Of a DNA stretch of 64,000 bases, positions 38,711 through 47,132 are shown one piece after another (positions within the stretch are counted from its first letter, which is position 1; every line of letters starts with the position of its first letter). Below the pieces are notes generated by a model. It saw only the letters and a program-made list of their open reading frames with translations, was not told the origin of the DNA and did not search any database. This DNA comes from Nocardioides szechwanensis (lineage in GTDB: Bacteria; Actinomycetota; Actinomycetes; Propionibacteriales; Nocardioidaceae). The stretch is from assembly GCF_900103935.1 (NCBI RefSeq), contig NZ_FNIC01000006.1:62001-126000 (forward strand), in the 5' to 3' direction. A program made the translations under genes and the position numbers.

Positions 38711-39355
38711 TCAGGTCGCGGGAGGTGCCTCGGGATGGGCCATCGCGTCCTCGGCCAAGGCCTGGCGCCGTACCTTCAGGATCCGGAAGACCACCGTGTA
38801 GGTGTTGGCGGCGGCGAGCGCCCACAGGGTGACGTACATGAGCACCGGCAGGTCGAAGATCGCGCTGAGCCCGGTCATCACCAGGATCGCGACGAGACGG
38901 TCGGCGCGCTCGGCGATGCCCCCCTTGGCGTCCATGCCGAGCGACTCCGCGCGGGCCCGGGCATACGACGTCACCGAGCCCAGGACCAGGCAGTAGAGCG
39001 TCACGCAGACGTAGAGGTAGTAGTCGCCGGGGCCGGCGAAGTAGAGCACCAGGCCGCCGAAGACCGCGCCGTCACCGAGGCGGTCGAGCGTGGAGTCCCA
39101 GAACGCGCCGAACTTGGACGTCCGTCCGGTCTTGCGCGCCATCTGGCCGTCGATCAGGTCGCTGAACACGAACGCCGTGATCACGAGCACGCCGATGAGC
39201 AGCTCGCCCTGCGGTAAGAAGACCAGCGCGCCGGCGGCCACTCCGAGCGTGCCGACCAGCGTCACGGTGTCGGGGCTGATCCCGAGCCTGATGAAGAGGT
39301 TGACGAACGGCGCGAGCACCACGCCACCCCAGAACGCCTTGAACCTGTCCAGCAT
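38711..39355 (-). CDS. pgsA: CDP-alcohol phosphatidyltransferase (phosphatidylinositol phosphate synthase type)
   Basis: Membrane enzyme of 214 residues with the CDP-alcohol transferase signature DLIDGQMAR...G...D...D (DG, AR, G, D and D all present, about residues 65-91) and about six helices. In the mycobacterial and streptomycete synteny thrS-HIT-pgsA it is the phosphatidylinositol phosphate synthase, so that role is most likely. The acyltransferase and mannosyltransferase genes that normally follow it before pdxS are missing here. It is divergent from a small plus-strand gene. Confidence 0.9.
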   Translation of the reverse strand: MLDRFKAFWGGVVLAPFVNLFIRLGISPDTVTLVGTLGVAAGALVFLPQGELLIGVLVITAFVFSDLIDGQMARKTGRTSKFGAFWDSTLDRLGDGAVFGGLVLYFAGPGDYYLYVCVTLYCLVLGSVTSYARARAESLGMDAKGGIAERADRLVAILVMTGLSAIFDLPVLMYVTLWALAAANTYTVVFRILKVRRQALAEDAMAHPEAPPAT

Positions 39356-39417
39356 GGGGGGAGGCTACAGTCACGAGCAGGGGCCACTCAGGCAACCCAC
39401 CATCGAGAGATACCCGC

Positions 39418-39558
39418 ATGAGCGACAAGTCGCCGCGACAGGGCATGACCAAGAAGACCGGGAAGTCCATCAAGGAGAAGCGCGCCGAGAAGCGCGACAA
39501 GTCCGGCGCCTCCGGCTCTGGTTCGATGGAGAGCCTCACCGAGAAGAAGAAGCGCTGA
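39418..39558 (+). CDS. Small basic conserved protein
   Basis: A 46-residue Lys/Arg/Ser-rich protein (starts MSDKSPRQGMTKKTGKSIKE, ends EKKKR) read from the ATG at 39418. It lies alone in the 62-nt-offset divergent gap from pgsA, and its stop overlaps the next gene's possible CTG start. Short proteins with the same SPRQGM...KKTGKSIKEKRAEKR pattern recur in actinobacteria in my memory, but I cannot check it. A nucleic-acid-binding role is only suggested by charge. Confidence 0.65.
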   Translation: MSDKSPRQGMTKKTGKSIKEKRAEKRDKSGASGSGSMESLTEKKKR

Positions 39559-39596
39559 GCACCGACTCGCCCTCCTCCGCGCTCCTCAGCCTGGGA

Positions 39597-40718
39597 GTGG
39601 TGGCCACCTCCGCCAAGGAGAACGAGCACCGGCTCCCCCTCCACCCCGAGCACCTGGCCGGCCTCGACGCCGACCTGCGCGCGCGGATCAGCCTCGAGCA
39701 GGGGTACGGCGAGCGGTTCGGCTACTCCGACGCCGACCTCGAGCCTGTCGTCGCAGGGCTGCTGCCCCGGGCCGAGCTGATCGCGAGCTCCGACGTCGTG
39801 CTGCTGCCCAAGCCGCAGCTCGCCGACGTCGAGGCGCTCTCACCTGGCCAGACGCTGTGGGGCTGGCCGCACTGCGTCCAGGACACCCCGCTCACGCAGG
39901 CCGCGATCGACCGTCGGCTGACGCTGATCGCGTTCGAGACGATGAACCACTGGACCAGCGACGACTCCGTCGGGCTCCACGTGTTCCACAAGAACAACGA
40001 GCTGGCCGGCTACTGCTCGGTGATCCATGCGATGCAGCTCGCCGGGATCACCGGCGACTACGGCAGGCGTCTCAGCGCGATCGTGATCGGCTTCGGCGCC
40101 ACGGCCCGCGGCGCGGTCACCGCGCTCAACGCCCACGGCGTCCACGACATCGCGGTGCTCACCGGCCGGGGCGTCACTGCCGTCGCCTCCCCGATCCACT
40201 CGGCGCTGATCCGGCACCTCGACCCGGACGCCGACTCGTCGGGTGCGCTGAGCGTCATCACCGAGCGGGGGCGCGAGCCGCTGCCGGCGTACCTCGCGGA
40301 GAACGACATCGTCGTCAACTGCACGCTCCAGGACACCGCGGCGCCGGTGACCTACCTGCGCAACGACGACCTCGGCGGCTTCCGCAGGGGCAGCCTGATC
40401 GTCGACGTCTCGTGCGACGAGGGCATGGGCTTCGAGTGGGCACGGCCGACCGGTTTCGACGACCCGGCGTTCGAGGTCGGCGACCACGTCCTCTACTACG
40501 CCGTCGACCACAGCCCGTCCTACCTCTGGGGCTCCGCGACCTGGGACAACAGCTCGGCCACCATCCCGTTCCTGCGGACGATGCTCGAGGGCGGCGGCTC
40601 GTGGGACGCCGACGAGACGATCCGGCGGGCGATCGAGATCCGTGAGGGTGTCGTCGTCAACCCGGCGATCCTGGCCTTCCAGGGGCGCGACGCGGACTAC
40701 CCGCACCCGGTGACCTAG
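39597..40718 (+). CDS. N5-(carboxyethyl)ornithine synthase / alanine dehydrogenase-like protein
   Basis: About 373 residues of the AlaDH/PNT superfamily. The N-terminal KENEHRLPLHPEHL matches the first catalytic domain, and the NAD-binding domain shows VIGFGATARGAVTAL. The phrase WGWPHCVQDTPLTQAAIDRR resembles carboxyethylornithine synthase more than alanine dehydrogenase. The start is uncertain: the homologous Met falls where only CTG codons (39555, 39591) exist, and the first standard codon is GTG at 39597, which trims the first strand. It converges with the HIT gene, overlapping by four bases. Reaction: probably reductive condensation of pyruvate with an amino acid; unproven. Confidence 0.7.
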   Translation: MVATSAKENEHRLPLHPEHLAGLDADLRARISLEQGYGERFGYSDADLEPVVAGLLPRAELIASSDVVLLPKPQLADVEALSPGQTLWGWPHCVQDTPLTQAAIDRRLTLIAFETMNHWTSDDSVGLHVFHKNNELAGYCSVIHAMQLAGITGDYGRRLSAIVIGFGATARGAVTALNAHGVHDIAVLTGRGVTAVASPIHSALIRHLDPDADSSGALSVITERGREPLPAYLAENDIVVNCTLQDTAAPVTYLRNDDLGGFRRGSLIVDVSCDEGMGFEWARPTGFDDPAFEVGDHVLYYAVDHSPSYLWGSATWDNSSATIPFLRTMLEGGGSWDADETIRRAIEIREGVVVNPAILAFQGRDADYPHPVT

Positions 40719-41257
40719 ACGCGGTCCCAGGCCTCGGCCAGCAGGGTGCGCGTGTCGGTGAGCAGCTCGGGCAACACCTTGGTGCGCCCGATGATCGGCA
40801 TGAAGTTTTGGTCGCCGGCCCAGCGGGGTACGACGTGCTGGTGCAGGTGAGCAGCGATCCCGGCACCCGCGATCGCGCCCTGGTTCATGCCGATGTTGAA
40901 GCCGCCGGCGCCCGACACGGAGCGGATCACCCGCATCGCCTGGCGGGTGAGCGCGGCGATCTCGACGACCTCCTCGTCGGTGGTGTCGGAGTAGTCGGCG
41001 ACGTGGCGGTAGGGGCAGACCATGAGGTGCCCGGGCGCGTAGGGGTAGAGGTTGAGCACGACGTAGGCCAGGGCGCCACGGCGTACGACGAGACCGTCGG
41101 CGTCGGCGAGGTGCGGGACGCGGCAGAAGGGGCACTCGCCGCTGGTGGCGTCGGCGGGCTTGTTCTCGCCGCGGATGTAGGCCATCCGGTGCGGGGTCCA
41201 CAGCCGGTCGAGCTGATCGGCCTCGCCGATGCCGTCCTGACGGAGCTCCTCGTCCAC
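40715..41257 (-). CDS. HIT-family protein, AP4A phosphorylase-like
   Basis: 180 residues from a GTG. The HIT motif HLHQHVVPRW is present, as is the zinc-type CPFC near residue 42-45 and the YIRGENKPAD phrase shared with the mycobacterial AP4A phosphorylase, which has the same position between thrS and pgsA. Predicted to split diadenosine tetraphosphate. It sits downstream of thrS, PPOX and a lipoprotein gene on the minus strand. Confidence 0.88.
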   Translation of the reverse strand: MDEELRQDGIGEADQLDRLWTPHRMAYIRGENKPADATSGECPFCRVPHLADADGLVVRRGALAYVVLNLYPYAPGHLMVCPYRHVADYSDTTDEEVVEIAALTRQAMRVIRSVSGAGGFNIGMNQGAIAGAGIAAHLHQHVVPRWAGDQNFMPIIGRTKVLPELLTDTRTLLAEAWDRV

Positions 41258-41273
41258 GGGTGAAGAGTAGTGG

Positions 41274-42239
41274 TCAGTACTGGTGGAACCACGAGCCGAG
41301 GTCGAGGTGGACGTCGGCGCAGGTGATGTTCTGGTCGCGCCCGGCCTCCACCCACTGGCCGAGCACGCCGGCCCCGCCCTGGATCACCCAGTCGGCGCCG
41401 CAGCGCGACTCGGCCTCGGCACGCGAGGTCTGCCCGGCGGCGCGCCACTCGGGCACGCCCAGCTCGAAGCCACCGACGACGCCGTCCCACAGCGCGGGCG
41501 TGGAGTAGACGCCGATCGCGTAGCCCGCGTCGACGTAGCCGCGGGCCAGCCCGTCGACGACCGCCGAGTTGGCCACCGGGTCGGCGCTCCACTCGAAGTC
41601 GGGCACCGGCTCGACGTCGATCCACACGATCGGGGTCGCCAACCCGGCGTTGCGCATCGAGGCGACGTTGAAGAGCGCCTGCTGGTAGCCGGTGTTCTGC
41701 AGTGCGCCCAGGCGACTGCTGCCGTCGTACGGGCCGGTGGCGCCGTGCTGCGCGACGGTCGTGTCGTCGGGGTAGCTCGCCACGGCGTACGCCGCCGCCA
41801 TCAGGCGCCGTTCGCGGACCCACGCGGTCTGCTCGGCCAGGCAGGGATTGGGGTAGAAGCCGGGGCCGTTGGTCAGACCGATCACCACGAACCGCGCCTC
41901 GGGGATGGGCATCGGCGCACCCAGCGTGCGCTTCTCCGGGATGCCCAGGCCGCGCGGGCACTGCGGCCAGCTGATGTCGGCGCCCAGCACCGGCGCCGCT
42001 GCGCGCGGGATGGCGTCCTCCGGCTGGTCGGGCACCTGGGAGGCGGCCCGCTCGGCCAGGTCCGCGAGCTCGTCGCGCGCGGTCGGGGACGGGAGGGCGG
42101 TGTCGGCCGGCTGGGTCGGGGCGGCTCCCTGGGAGGAGGGCTCCGGCGGCGTCGCGTCGGGTGAGTCCGTGCCGGACGCGCCGCCGCAGCCCGCGAGCAG
42201 GATCAGCGGGAGCGCGTACGCCGCGACGGCTCGGCGCAC
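41274..42239 (-). CDS. Lipoprotein with DUF1906-like glycoside hydrolase fold
   Basis: 321 residues from a GTG. Lipobox LILLAGC (Cys18) then a Ser/Pro/Thr-rich linker to about residue 75, then a TIM-barrel-like domain starting ADISWPQCPRG, with FVVIGLTNGPGFYPNPCL, IVWIDVEPVP (acidic pair) and YAIGVYST, resembling the GH25/DUF1906 group. Likely a cell-wall-associated hydrolase or binding protein. It lies between the HIT and PPOX genes, a spot with no equivalent in the mycobacterial block. Confidence 0.72.
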   Translation of the reverse strand: MRRAVAAYALPLILLAGCGGASGTDSPDATPPEPSSQGAAPTQPADTALPSPTARDELADLAERAASQVPDQPEDAIPRAAAPVLGADISWPQCPRGLGIPEKRTLGAPMPIPEARFVVIGLTNGPGFYPNPCLAEQTAWVRERRLMAAAYAVASYPDDTTVAQHGATGPYDGSSRLGALQNTGYQQALFNVASMRNAGLATPIVWIDVEPVPDFEWSADPVANSAVVDGLARGYVDAGYAIGVYSTPALWDGVVGGFELGVPEWRAAGQTSRAEAESRCGADWVIQGGAGVLGQWVEAGRDQNITCADVHLDLGSWFHQY

Positions 42240-42240
42240 G

Positions 42241-42705
42241 TCAGTCCGCGAGCCTCGGCGGGAAGCCGCCGGTCGCGACCGGCGACCAGCGCGCGGGCGT
42301 GATCCGGAGCAGGGACTTGCCCTGGTCGCGCATCGCCTGGCGGTACTCGTCCCAGTCGGGGTGCTCCCCTGCGATGCTGCGGTAGTAGTCGACCAGCGGC
42401 TCGACGGAGTCGGGCGGGTCGATCACCTCGCAGGGTCCCTCCACCTGCACCCAGGCGCCGTTGAAGTCGTCGGAGAGCACCAGCACCGTGGCCTCACCCT
42501 GCCGCCGCGCGTTGGCCGTCTTGGCCCGCTCGGGGTAGGTCGAGATCACGATCCGCCCCTCGTCGTCCACCCCGCCGGTGACCGGCGACGACTGCGGGTG
42601 CTGGTCCTCGCGGGTCGTGATCAGCACCATCTTGTGCCGCGGCCGCACGAACTCCAGCAGTCCCTCGAGCTCGACCTGGGTGTTGGTTGCGATCGTCCGT
42701 GCCAT
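42241..42705 (-). CDS. PPOX-class F420-dependent oxidoreductase family protein
   Basis: 154 residues with a split beta-barrel typical of pyridoxamine-phosphate-oxidase-like proteins: MVLITTREDQHPQSSPV, then GRIVISTYPERAKTANARR and GAWVQVEGPCEV. This sequence group in actinobacteria (Rv1155-like) binds F420 rather than FMN. It follows thrS by 40 nt and its substrate is unknown. The ATG at 42705 is preceded by a G-rich ribosome site. Confidence 0.82.
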   Translation of the reverse strand: MARTIATNTQVELEGLLEFVRPRHKMVLITTREDQHPQSSPVTGGVDDEGRIVISTYPERAKTANARRQGEATVLVLSDDFNGAWVQVEGPCEVIDPPDSVEPLVDYYRSIAGEHPDWDEYRQAMRDQGKSLLRITPARWSPVATGGFPPRLAD

Positions 42706-42745
42706 GCCCCCACCTCACCACACGAGTGGTGGCGCGGCCGGAAAG

Positions 42746-44734
42746 TCAGACCTGTTCGCGGGTGGCGACGGCGGCGGCGACGCGCTCGATCGCCTCGTCG
42801 ATGGGTACGCCGTTGTCCTGGCGGCCGTCGCGGTAGCGGAAGGAGACCGCGCCGGCGGCGAGGTCGTCGTCGCCGGCGATCACCATGAACGGGACCTTCT
42901 GGAGCTGGGCGTTGCGGATCTTCTTCTGCATCCGGTCGTCGCTGTCGTCGACCTCGACCCGCAGCCCGGCCGCCTTCATCCGCCGCGCCACGTCGTACAG
43001 GTAGTCGGCGTGCCGCTCCGCGATCGGGATGCCCTGCACCTGGACCGGCGCGAGCCACGGCGGGAAGGCACCGGCGTAGTGCTCGACGAGCACGCCGAAG
43101 AAGCGCTCCAGGGAGCCGAACTTCGCGGAGTGGATCATCACCGGCTGCTGGCGCGAGCCGTCGGCGGCGGTGAAGTGGAGGTCGAAGCCCTTGGGCTGGT
43201 TGAAGTCGTACTGGATGGTCGACATCTGCCAGGTGCGGCCGATCGCGTCGCGGCACTGGACCGAGATCTTGGGGCCGTAGTACGCCGCCCCGCCCGGGTC
43301 GGGCACGAGCTCGAGCCCGCTGTCGACGGCGGCCTGCTCGAGCACCGAGGTCGCGATCGCCCAGTCCTCGTCGGAGCCGACGAACTTGTCGGGCTTGGAT
43401 TCGTCGCGGGTCGACAGCTCGAGGTAGTAGTCGTCGAGCCCGAAGTCCTTGAGCAGCCCGAGCACGAAGTCGAGCAGGTGGGTGATCTCTCCCGGCGCCT
43501 GCTCGGGGGTGACGTAGGAGTGCGAGTCGTCCTGGGTCATGCCGCGCACGCGGGTCAGGCCGTGCACGACGCCTGACTTCTCGTAGCGGTAGACCGAGCC
43601 GAACTCGAAGAGCCGCAGCGGCAGCTCGCGGTAGGAACGCCCGCGCGACCTGAAGATCAGGTTGTGCATGGGGCAGTTCATTGCCTTCAGGTAGTAGTTG
43701 GCGCCTTCGAACTCCATCGGCGGGAACATACCGTCGGCGTAGTAGGGCAGGTGCCCGGAGAGGTGGAACAGCCCCTCCTTCGAGATGTGCGGGGTGCCGA
43801 CGTACTCGAAGCCCTCCTCGATGTGGCGCTGGCGGACGTAGTCCTCCAGCACCCGCTTGATGACACCGCCCTTGGGGTGGAAGACCGCCAGGCCGGAGCC
43901 GATCTCGTCGGGGAAGCTGAACAGGTCGAGCTCGCGCCCGAGCCGGCGGTGGTCGCGGCGCTCGGCCTCCTCGATCCGGTGGAGGTGGCCCTCGAGCTCC
44001 TCCTTGCTCGGCCACGCGGTGCCGTAGATGCGCTGGAGCTGCTTGTTTTTCTCGTCTCCGCGCCAGTACGCCGCCGCCGACCGCATCAGCTTGAAGGCGG
44101 GGATCCGCTTGGTGGTCGGCAGGTGCGGGCCGCGGCACAGGTCGCTCCAGGCGACGTCGCCGTTGCGTCGTACGTTGTCGTAGATGGTGAGCTCGCCGGC
44201 GCCGACCTCGACGCTCGCGCCCTCAGCGGCATCGTCGGAGTTGCCGGAGCCCTTCAGGCCGATCAGCTCGATCTTGTAGGGCTCGTCCTGCAGCTCGTCG
44301 ATCGCGTCGGCGTCGGTGGTGACGCGGCGCGAGAAGCGCTGCCCCTCCTTGATGATCTTGCGCATCCGCGTCTCGATCTTCTCGAGGTCCGCAGGGTTGA
44401 ACGGGGTCGCGACGTCGAAGTCGTAGTAGAAGCCGTTCTCGATCGGCGGGCCGATGCCGAGCTTGGCGTCCGGGAACAGCTCCTGCACGGCCTGCGCCAT
44501 CACGTGGGCGGCCGAGTGGCGCAGGATGTCGAGCCCGTCCTGGCTGCCGATGGCCACACCGGCGACCTCGTCGCCGTCCTGGAGCTCGTAGGACAGGTCC
44601 TTGAGGTCCGCGCCCACCCGGGCGGCGATCACCTCGGTGTCATCGGCGAACAGCTCCCACGCCTTGGTGCTGGTCGTGGCGGTCCGGTCCTCACGCTGAC
44701 CAGCGTGGATGCGGACGACCTTGATCTCGGGCAC
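42746..44734 (-). CDS. thrS: Threonyl-tRNA synthetase
   Basis: 662 residues from a GTG. An N-terminal TGS domain (about 1-65), the N2 editing domain with [10 protein letters not shown] (HxxxH zinc motif), the class II core with [14 protein letters not shown] and [14 protein letters not shown], zinc-binding Cys/His, and a C-terminal anticodon-binding domain ([15 protein letters not shown]) all in order. It heads the thrS-PPOX-lipoprotein-HIT run. A hairpin lies 34 nt upstream; no T-box leader is visible. Confidence 0.97.
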   Translation of the reverse strand: MPEIKVVRIHAGQREDRTATTSTKAWELFADDTEVIAARVGADLKDLSYELQDGDEVAGVAIGSQDGLDILRHSAAHVMAQAVQELFPDAKLGIGPPIENGFYYDFDVATPFNPADLEKIETRMRKIIKEGQRFSRRVTTDADAIDELQDEPYKIELIGLKGSGNSDDAAEGASVEVGAGELTIYDNVRRNGDVAWSDLCRGPHLPTTKRIPAFKLMRSAAAYWRGDEKNKQLQRIYGTAWPSKEELEGHLHRIEEAERRDHRRLGRELDLFSFPDEIGSGLAVFHPKGGVIKRVLEDYVRQRHIEEGFEYVGTPHISKEGLFHLSGHLPYYADGMFPPMEFEGANYYLKAMNCPMHNLIFRSRGRSYRELPLRLFEFGSVYRYEKSGVVHGLTRVRGMTQDDSHSYVTPEQAPGEITHLLDFVLGLLKDFGLDDYYLELSTRDESKPDKFVGSDEDWAIATSVLEQAAVDSGLELVPDPGGAAYYGPKISVQCRDAIGRTWQMSTIQYDFNQPKGFDLHFTAADGSRQQPVMIHSAKFGSLERFFGVLVEHYAGAFPPWLAPVQVQGIPIAERHADYLYDVARRMKAAGLRVEVDDSDDRMQKKIRNAQLQKVPFMVIAGDDDLAAGAVSFRYRDGRQDNGVPIDEAIERVAAAVATREQV

Positions 44735-44767
44735 GGGGAGCTCCTCGGTGACTGATGACGACGTGGC

Positions 44768-44788
44768 GTCGGCTCAGGACGAGCCGAC
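44768..44788 (-). terminator. Hairpin between the regulatory-like protein gene and thrS
   Basis: GTCGGCTC-AGGAC-GAGCCGAC is a perfect eight-base-pair stem. On the minus strand it stands between the stop at 44844 and the thrS start at 44734 with no T-run. It could terminate the upstream gene or form part of the thrS leader. Confidence 0.45.
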
Positions 44789-44843
44789 ACCCGATCGTAA
44801 CGACGACGCCGGGTGCACCGCGCGTGAGTATCCGCTCGCCCGC

Positions 44844-45539
44844 TCAGTCCTTGTCGAGGAAGACCTTGCCGATGCGGCCGATCGGCGAGGCGCAGGCGGC
44901 GCCCCAGGTCGGCACCACACCGGCGTTGCAGGCGCGGAACCCGACCTCGTAGCCCTTGGGCGCACCGTTGACCTTGAGGTAGCAGTCGTCCTCGCACTCG
45001 AGCCCGTTGATCCGGAACACGCCGCCGCGGCCGGTGAAGTCGCTGCCCTCGATCTGGCTGAGGTCGTTGGCACTGCGCGCCGTGACCCGTACGTCTCGCA
45101 CGGGGTTACCGGTCTCGCTGTTGACGAGCACACCCCGGATGAACGCGGGGTTGGCCAGGATCTTGCCGATCGTCGCGTGCGGGCCGTAGGTCACGGCGTA
45201 CGCCGGGGTCGGCTGGACGTAGCCGCCGCCGACATAGACGCCCTGGTAGGTGCCGGCGAGCACCTGCACGTAGTACTCGTCGTCGGGCGTCGCCCCCGCG
45301 TCGAGCGAGAACTTGCCGTCGCTGTCGGTCACGTCGGTGTCGACCACGGTGCCCGGGCCGGAGCCGGTCACGGTCCGCAGCCGCACCGTCGCGCCTTGTA
45401 CGGCGGGATGGCTGCCGGTGGCGTCGACGAGCCGCCCGGTGATCGGGTCGGCGGCGACCGCGGCCGGCGGGCCGGCGACCACCGCGAGGGTCAGCAGCGC
45501 CAGGCAGGCAGTGACGAGGAGAGCGAGGGCACGAGGCAT
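44844..45539 (-). CDS. Secreted protein with two carboxypeptidase-regulatory-like domains
   Basis: 231 residues with a Sec signal peptide (cleavage near residue 30, AVAA). Two Ig-like beta-sandwich units follow: about residues 31-110 (ITGRLVDATG...GKFSLDAGATPDDEYYVQVLAGTYQG) and 125-225 (IRGVLVNSETGNPVRDVRVTARS...GVFRINGLECEDDCYLKV). This GxxV...G.F....L...YYV pattern is the carboxypeptidase regulatory-like/DUF4198-type adhesive fold. Four cysteines in the second unit could pair. Function likely surface or adhesive; not specific. Confidence 0.72.
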   Translation of the reverse strand: MPRALALLVTACLALLTLAVVAGPPAAVAADPITGRLVDATGSHPAVQGATVRLRTVTGSGPGTVVDTDVTDSDGKFSLDAGATPDDEYYVQVLAGTYQGVYVGGGYVQPTPAYAVTYGPHATIGKILANPAFIRGVLVNSETGNPVRDVRVTARSANDLSQIEGSDFTGRGGVFRINGLECEDDCYLKVNGAPKGYEVGFRACNAGVVPTWGAACASPIGRIGKVFLDKD

Positions 45540-45641
45540 GGCACACCACCGGGGGACGAGATGCGGATGATCGCCTCAGGTTAGGCCCATCGGGCACGAA
45601 AAAGGCCCGTAAGCATGGTCGGTCCCATCCGCAACAATGCG

Positions 45642-45911
45642 ATGAGTCCCGATCCGCGTGACCGCCGCAAGCGAAAGAAGTCGCCGCCGAAGATGCCTGC
45701 GGTCCGGACTGGTCCTTCCCCGGACGACCCCCACGAGGTCGTCTACTTCCGAAGCCATCGCGACGACGACGATGACACCGCCGCGCCAGGTCGCGAGGTT
45801 CTGAACTCTTGGCCAACGAAAGTCCGCGCAACGATGCGCGCGGTCTTGGTCGCGGTCGCTGCTGCACCACCGAAGCGCTTCGCCGGGGGCAACCCGCGTT
45901 CGCTGGCCTGA
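45642..45911 (+). pseudogene. Truncated RelE/HigB-like (Gp49-type) toxin
   Basis: The frame from the ATG at 45642 runs through VVYFRSHRD...APGREVLNSWPTKVRATMRAVLVAVAAAPPKRFAGG, which matches the first half of Gp49/HigB-like toxins, then stops at 45911 after NPRSLA. The second half, with the conserved basic and aromatic residues needed for mRNA cleavage, is missing. The frame extends upstream to 45615 but that piece looks unrelated. It points toward the antitoxin gene on the opposite strand, which is not the normal operon layout, so the locus is rearranged as well as truncated. Stretch 45540-45641 holds no gene. Confidence 0.6.
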
Positions 45912-45914
45912 GAC

Positions 45915-46334
45915 CTACACGGGCTGCTTCGCCTTGCTCGTGCGGAGTGAGTCAAGGTGGCGTGCGAGTCCCTGTGGGTCTGCCGTGCGTCCGTCCAGGA
46001 GCGGTGCCGTGACCTGCGCGCGCTCCCCCGCTGCCATCGGCTCGAGCGTGATGCGAAGTCCCAACGCCGTGGCAACTTCGGCGAGGGTGCCCAGCGTCGG
46101 GTTGGACTTGTCCGAAGCGAACAGTCGCCTGATGGTCGCCGGCTCGACCTGAATCGCCCGCGCAAGCTCGGCCTTCGTGAGCGCGGCGGCCTGACGAGCT
46201 TCGTCCAGGGCGTTGACGATGGAGTCGATCGTCGCGATGCGCATCGACTCGACGACGTACTCGCGCAGGAACTCAGGGTCCTCCAGGTCGCGAGCAAGGT
46301 CGTCCCAGAACGCGTTACGCCTTGTCAACGTCAT
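45915..46334 (-). CDS. HTH antitoxin-like regulator (HigA/XRE type)
   Basis: 139 residues. The N-terminal third is helical and acidic; a helix-turn-helix follows in ALTKAELARAIQVEPATIRRLFASDKSNPTLGTLAEVATALG (about 55-95), as in HigA-family antitoxins, which also act as autorepressors. ATG at 46334 is preceded by GAGGAG, rather close; a TTG six bases downstream is possible. Only a truncated toxin relic remains nearby, so it is probably an orphan antitoxin. Confidence 0.75.
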   Translation of the reverse strand: MTLTRRNAFWDDLARDLEDPEFLREYVVESMRIATIDSIVNALDEARQAAALTKAELARAIQVEPATIRRLFASDKSNPTLGTLAEVATALGLRITLEPMAAGERAQVTAPLLDGRTADPQGLARHLDSLRTSKAKQPV

Positions 46335-46375
46335 CAACTCCTCGCAAGGAGCGTATCATAAATGTTACGAAAGGG

Positions 46376-46448
46376 TGGGCGATACTGGGTTCGAACCACT
46401 GACCTCTTCGGTGCAAACGGCAGAGCCGCGCTACCACCCATCGAGCGC
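46376..46448 (-). pseudogene. Partial tRNA-Val copy (pseudo-tRNA)
   Basis: The 3' part (46375-46413) repeats the 3' 39 nt of the adjacent tRNA-Val(CAC) gene with one mismatch, but the 5' acceptor arm is replaced by unrelated sequence, so acceptor pairing is lost and one T-stem pair is broken. It cannot fold as a working tRNA. Such partial repeats are what integrative elements leave at tRNA 3' ends, so it may be an att-site scar. Confidence 0.6.
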
Positions 46449-46466
46449 AGGTTCCGGGAAAATCTG

Positions 46467-46538
46467 TGGGCGATACTGGGTTCGAACCAGTGACCTCTTC
46501 GGTGTGAACGAAGCGCGCTACCACTGCGCCAATCGCCC
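46467..46538 (-). tRNA. tRNA-Val (CAC)
   Basis: A complete 72-nt cloverleaf on the minus strand: acceptor GGGCGAT/ATCGCCC, D-stem GCGC/GCGC, anticodon arm CTTCG-TTCACAC-CGAAG (anticodon CAC) and T-arm ACTGG-TTCGAAC-CCAGT, discriminator A, no encoded CCA. A partial copy of its 3' half lies 91 nt away. Confidence 0.93.
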
Positions 46539-46694
46539 TTCAACTGCGGTCGCAGACTCTAACGCATGCTCCGGGGCCGGCCACATCCGCGGTCCGGGTG
46601 AAAGTGCCAGGCAACCAAACTGCCCGCAACCGCGTCAGACCTTGTCGAGACCCCCGTCTCGTCGTCAACAGCAGGATCTCGGACAAGGACCGTC

Positions 46695-47132
46695 ATGACG
46701 CACCAGCCCCTCTCCCCCGCGGTGAGCCAGGACATCACCCTGAAGTGCCTGGACGACCGCGGGATCGACATCGCCTTCATCGCCTCGTTCGGCTACGACC
46801 CCGGCGACCCGTACGCCGTGTGGCTGACCTTCCACATCCCCGGCGGCGACGTGAGCTGGGCGGTGGCCCGCTCCCTGCTGCTCCGCGGCCTGACCGAGCC
46901 GGCCGGCGACGGCGACATCCGGCTGCGGCCGGTGATCGACGAGGACGGTCACGCCTGCGTCATCTTCGACTTTCACTCCCCCACGGGACGCCTGACTACC
47001 CAGGCCCGCACCGCGGAGCTGCACACGTTCCTCGCGCGCACCTGGGTCGCCGTACCTGCTGGTGACGAGTCCGAGCGGCTCGACCTCGATGCCCTCGTGG
47101 GTGCCTTGCTGGGCGGTTCAGAAGCCGAGTAG
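46695..47132 (+). CDS. SsgA-family sporulation/cell-division regulator-like protein
   Basis: 145 residues. The GYDPGDPYAVWLTFHIPGG stretch, the VSWAVARSLLLRGLTEPAGDGDIRLRP block and the CVIFDFHSPTGRLTTQ block match SsgA/SsgB-like proteins, which help place the FtsZ ring in filamentous actinobacteria. Nocardioides-type genomes carry SsgB-like members without sporulating in a Streptomyces manner. The 160 nt before it hold the end of the tRNA-Val and no clear promoter. It converges on the aminotransferase gene with the two coding regions overlapping by 15 nt. Confidence 0.88.
   Translation: MTHQPLSPAVSQDITLKCLDDRGIDIAFIASFGYDPGDPYAVWLTFHIPGGDVSWAVARSLLLRGLTEPAGDGDIRLRPVIDEDGHACVIFDFHSPTGRLTTQARTAELHTFLARTWVAVPAGDESERLDLDALVGALLGGSEAE

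Noticed and set aside
44735..44843. Possible T-box or riboswitch leader of thrS
   Set aside because: Only about 110 nt long, with no T-box core sequence or Stem I-type structure; just one simple hairpin.
46376..46448. Second functional tRNA-Val
   Set aside because: The 5' acceptor arm is absent and a T-stem pair is broken, so no cloverleaf forms.
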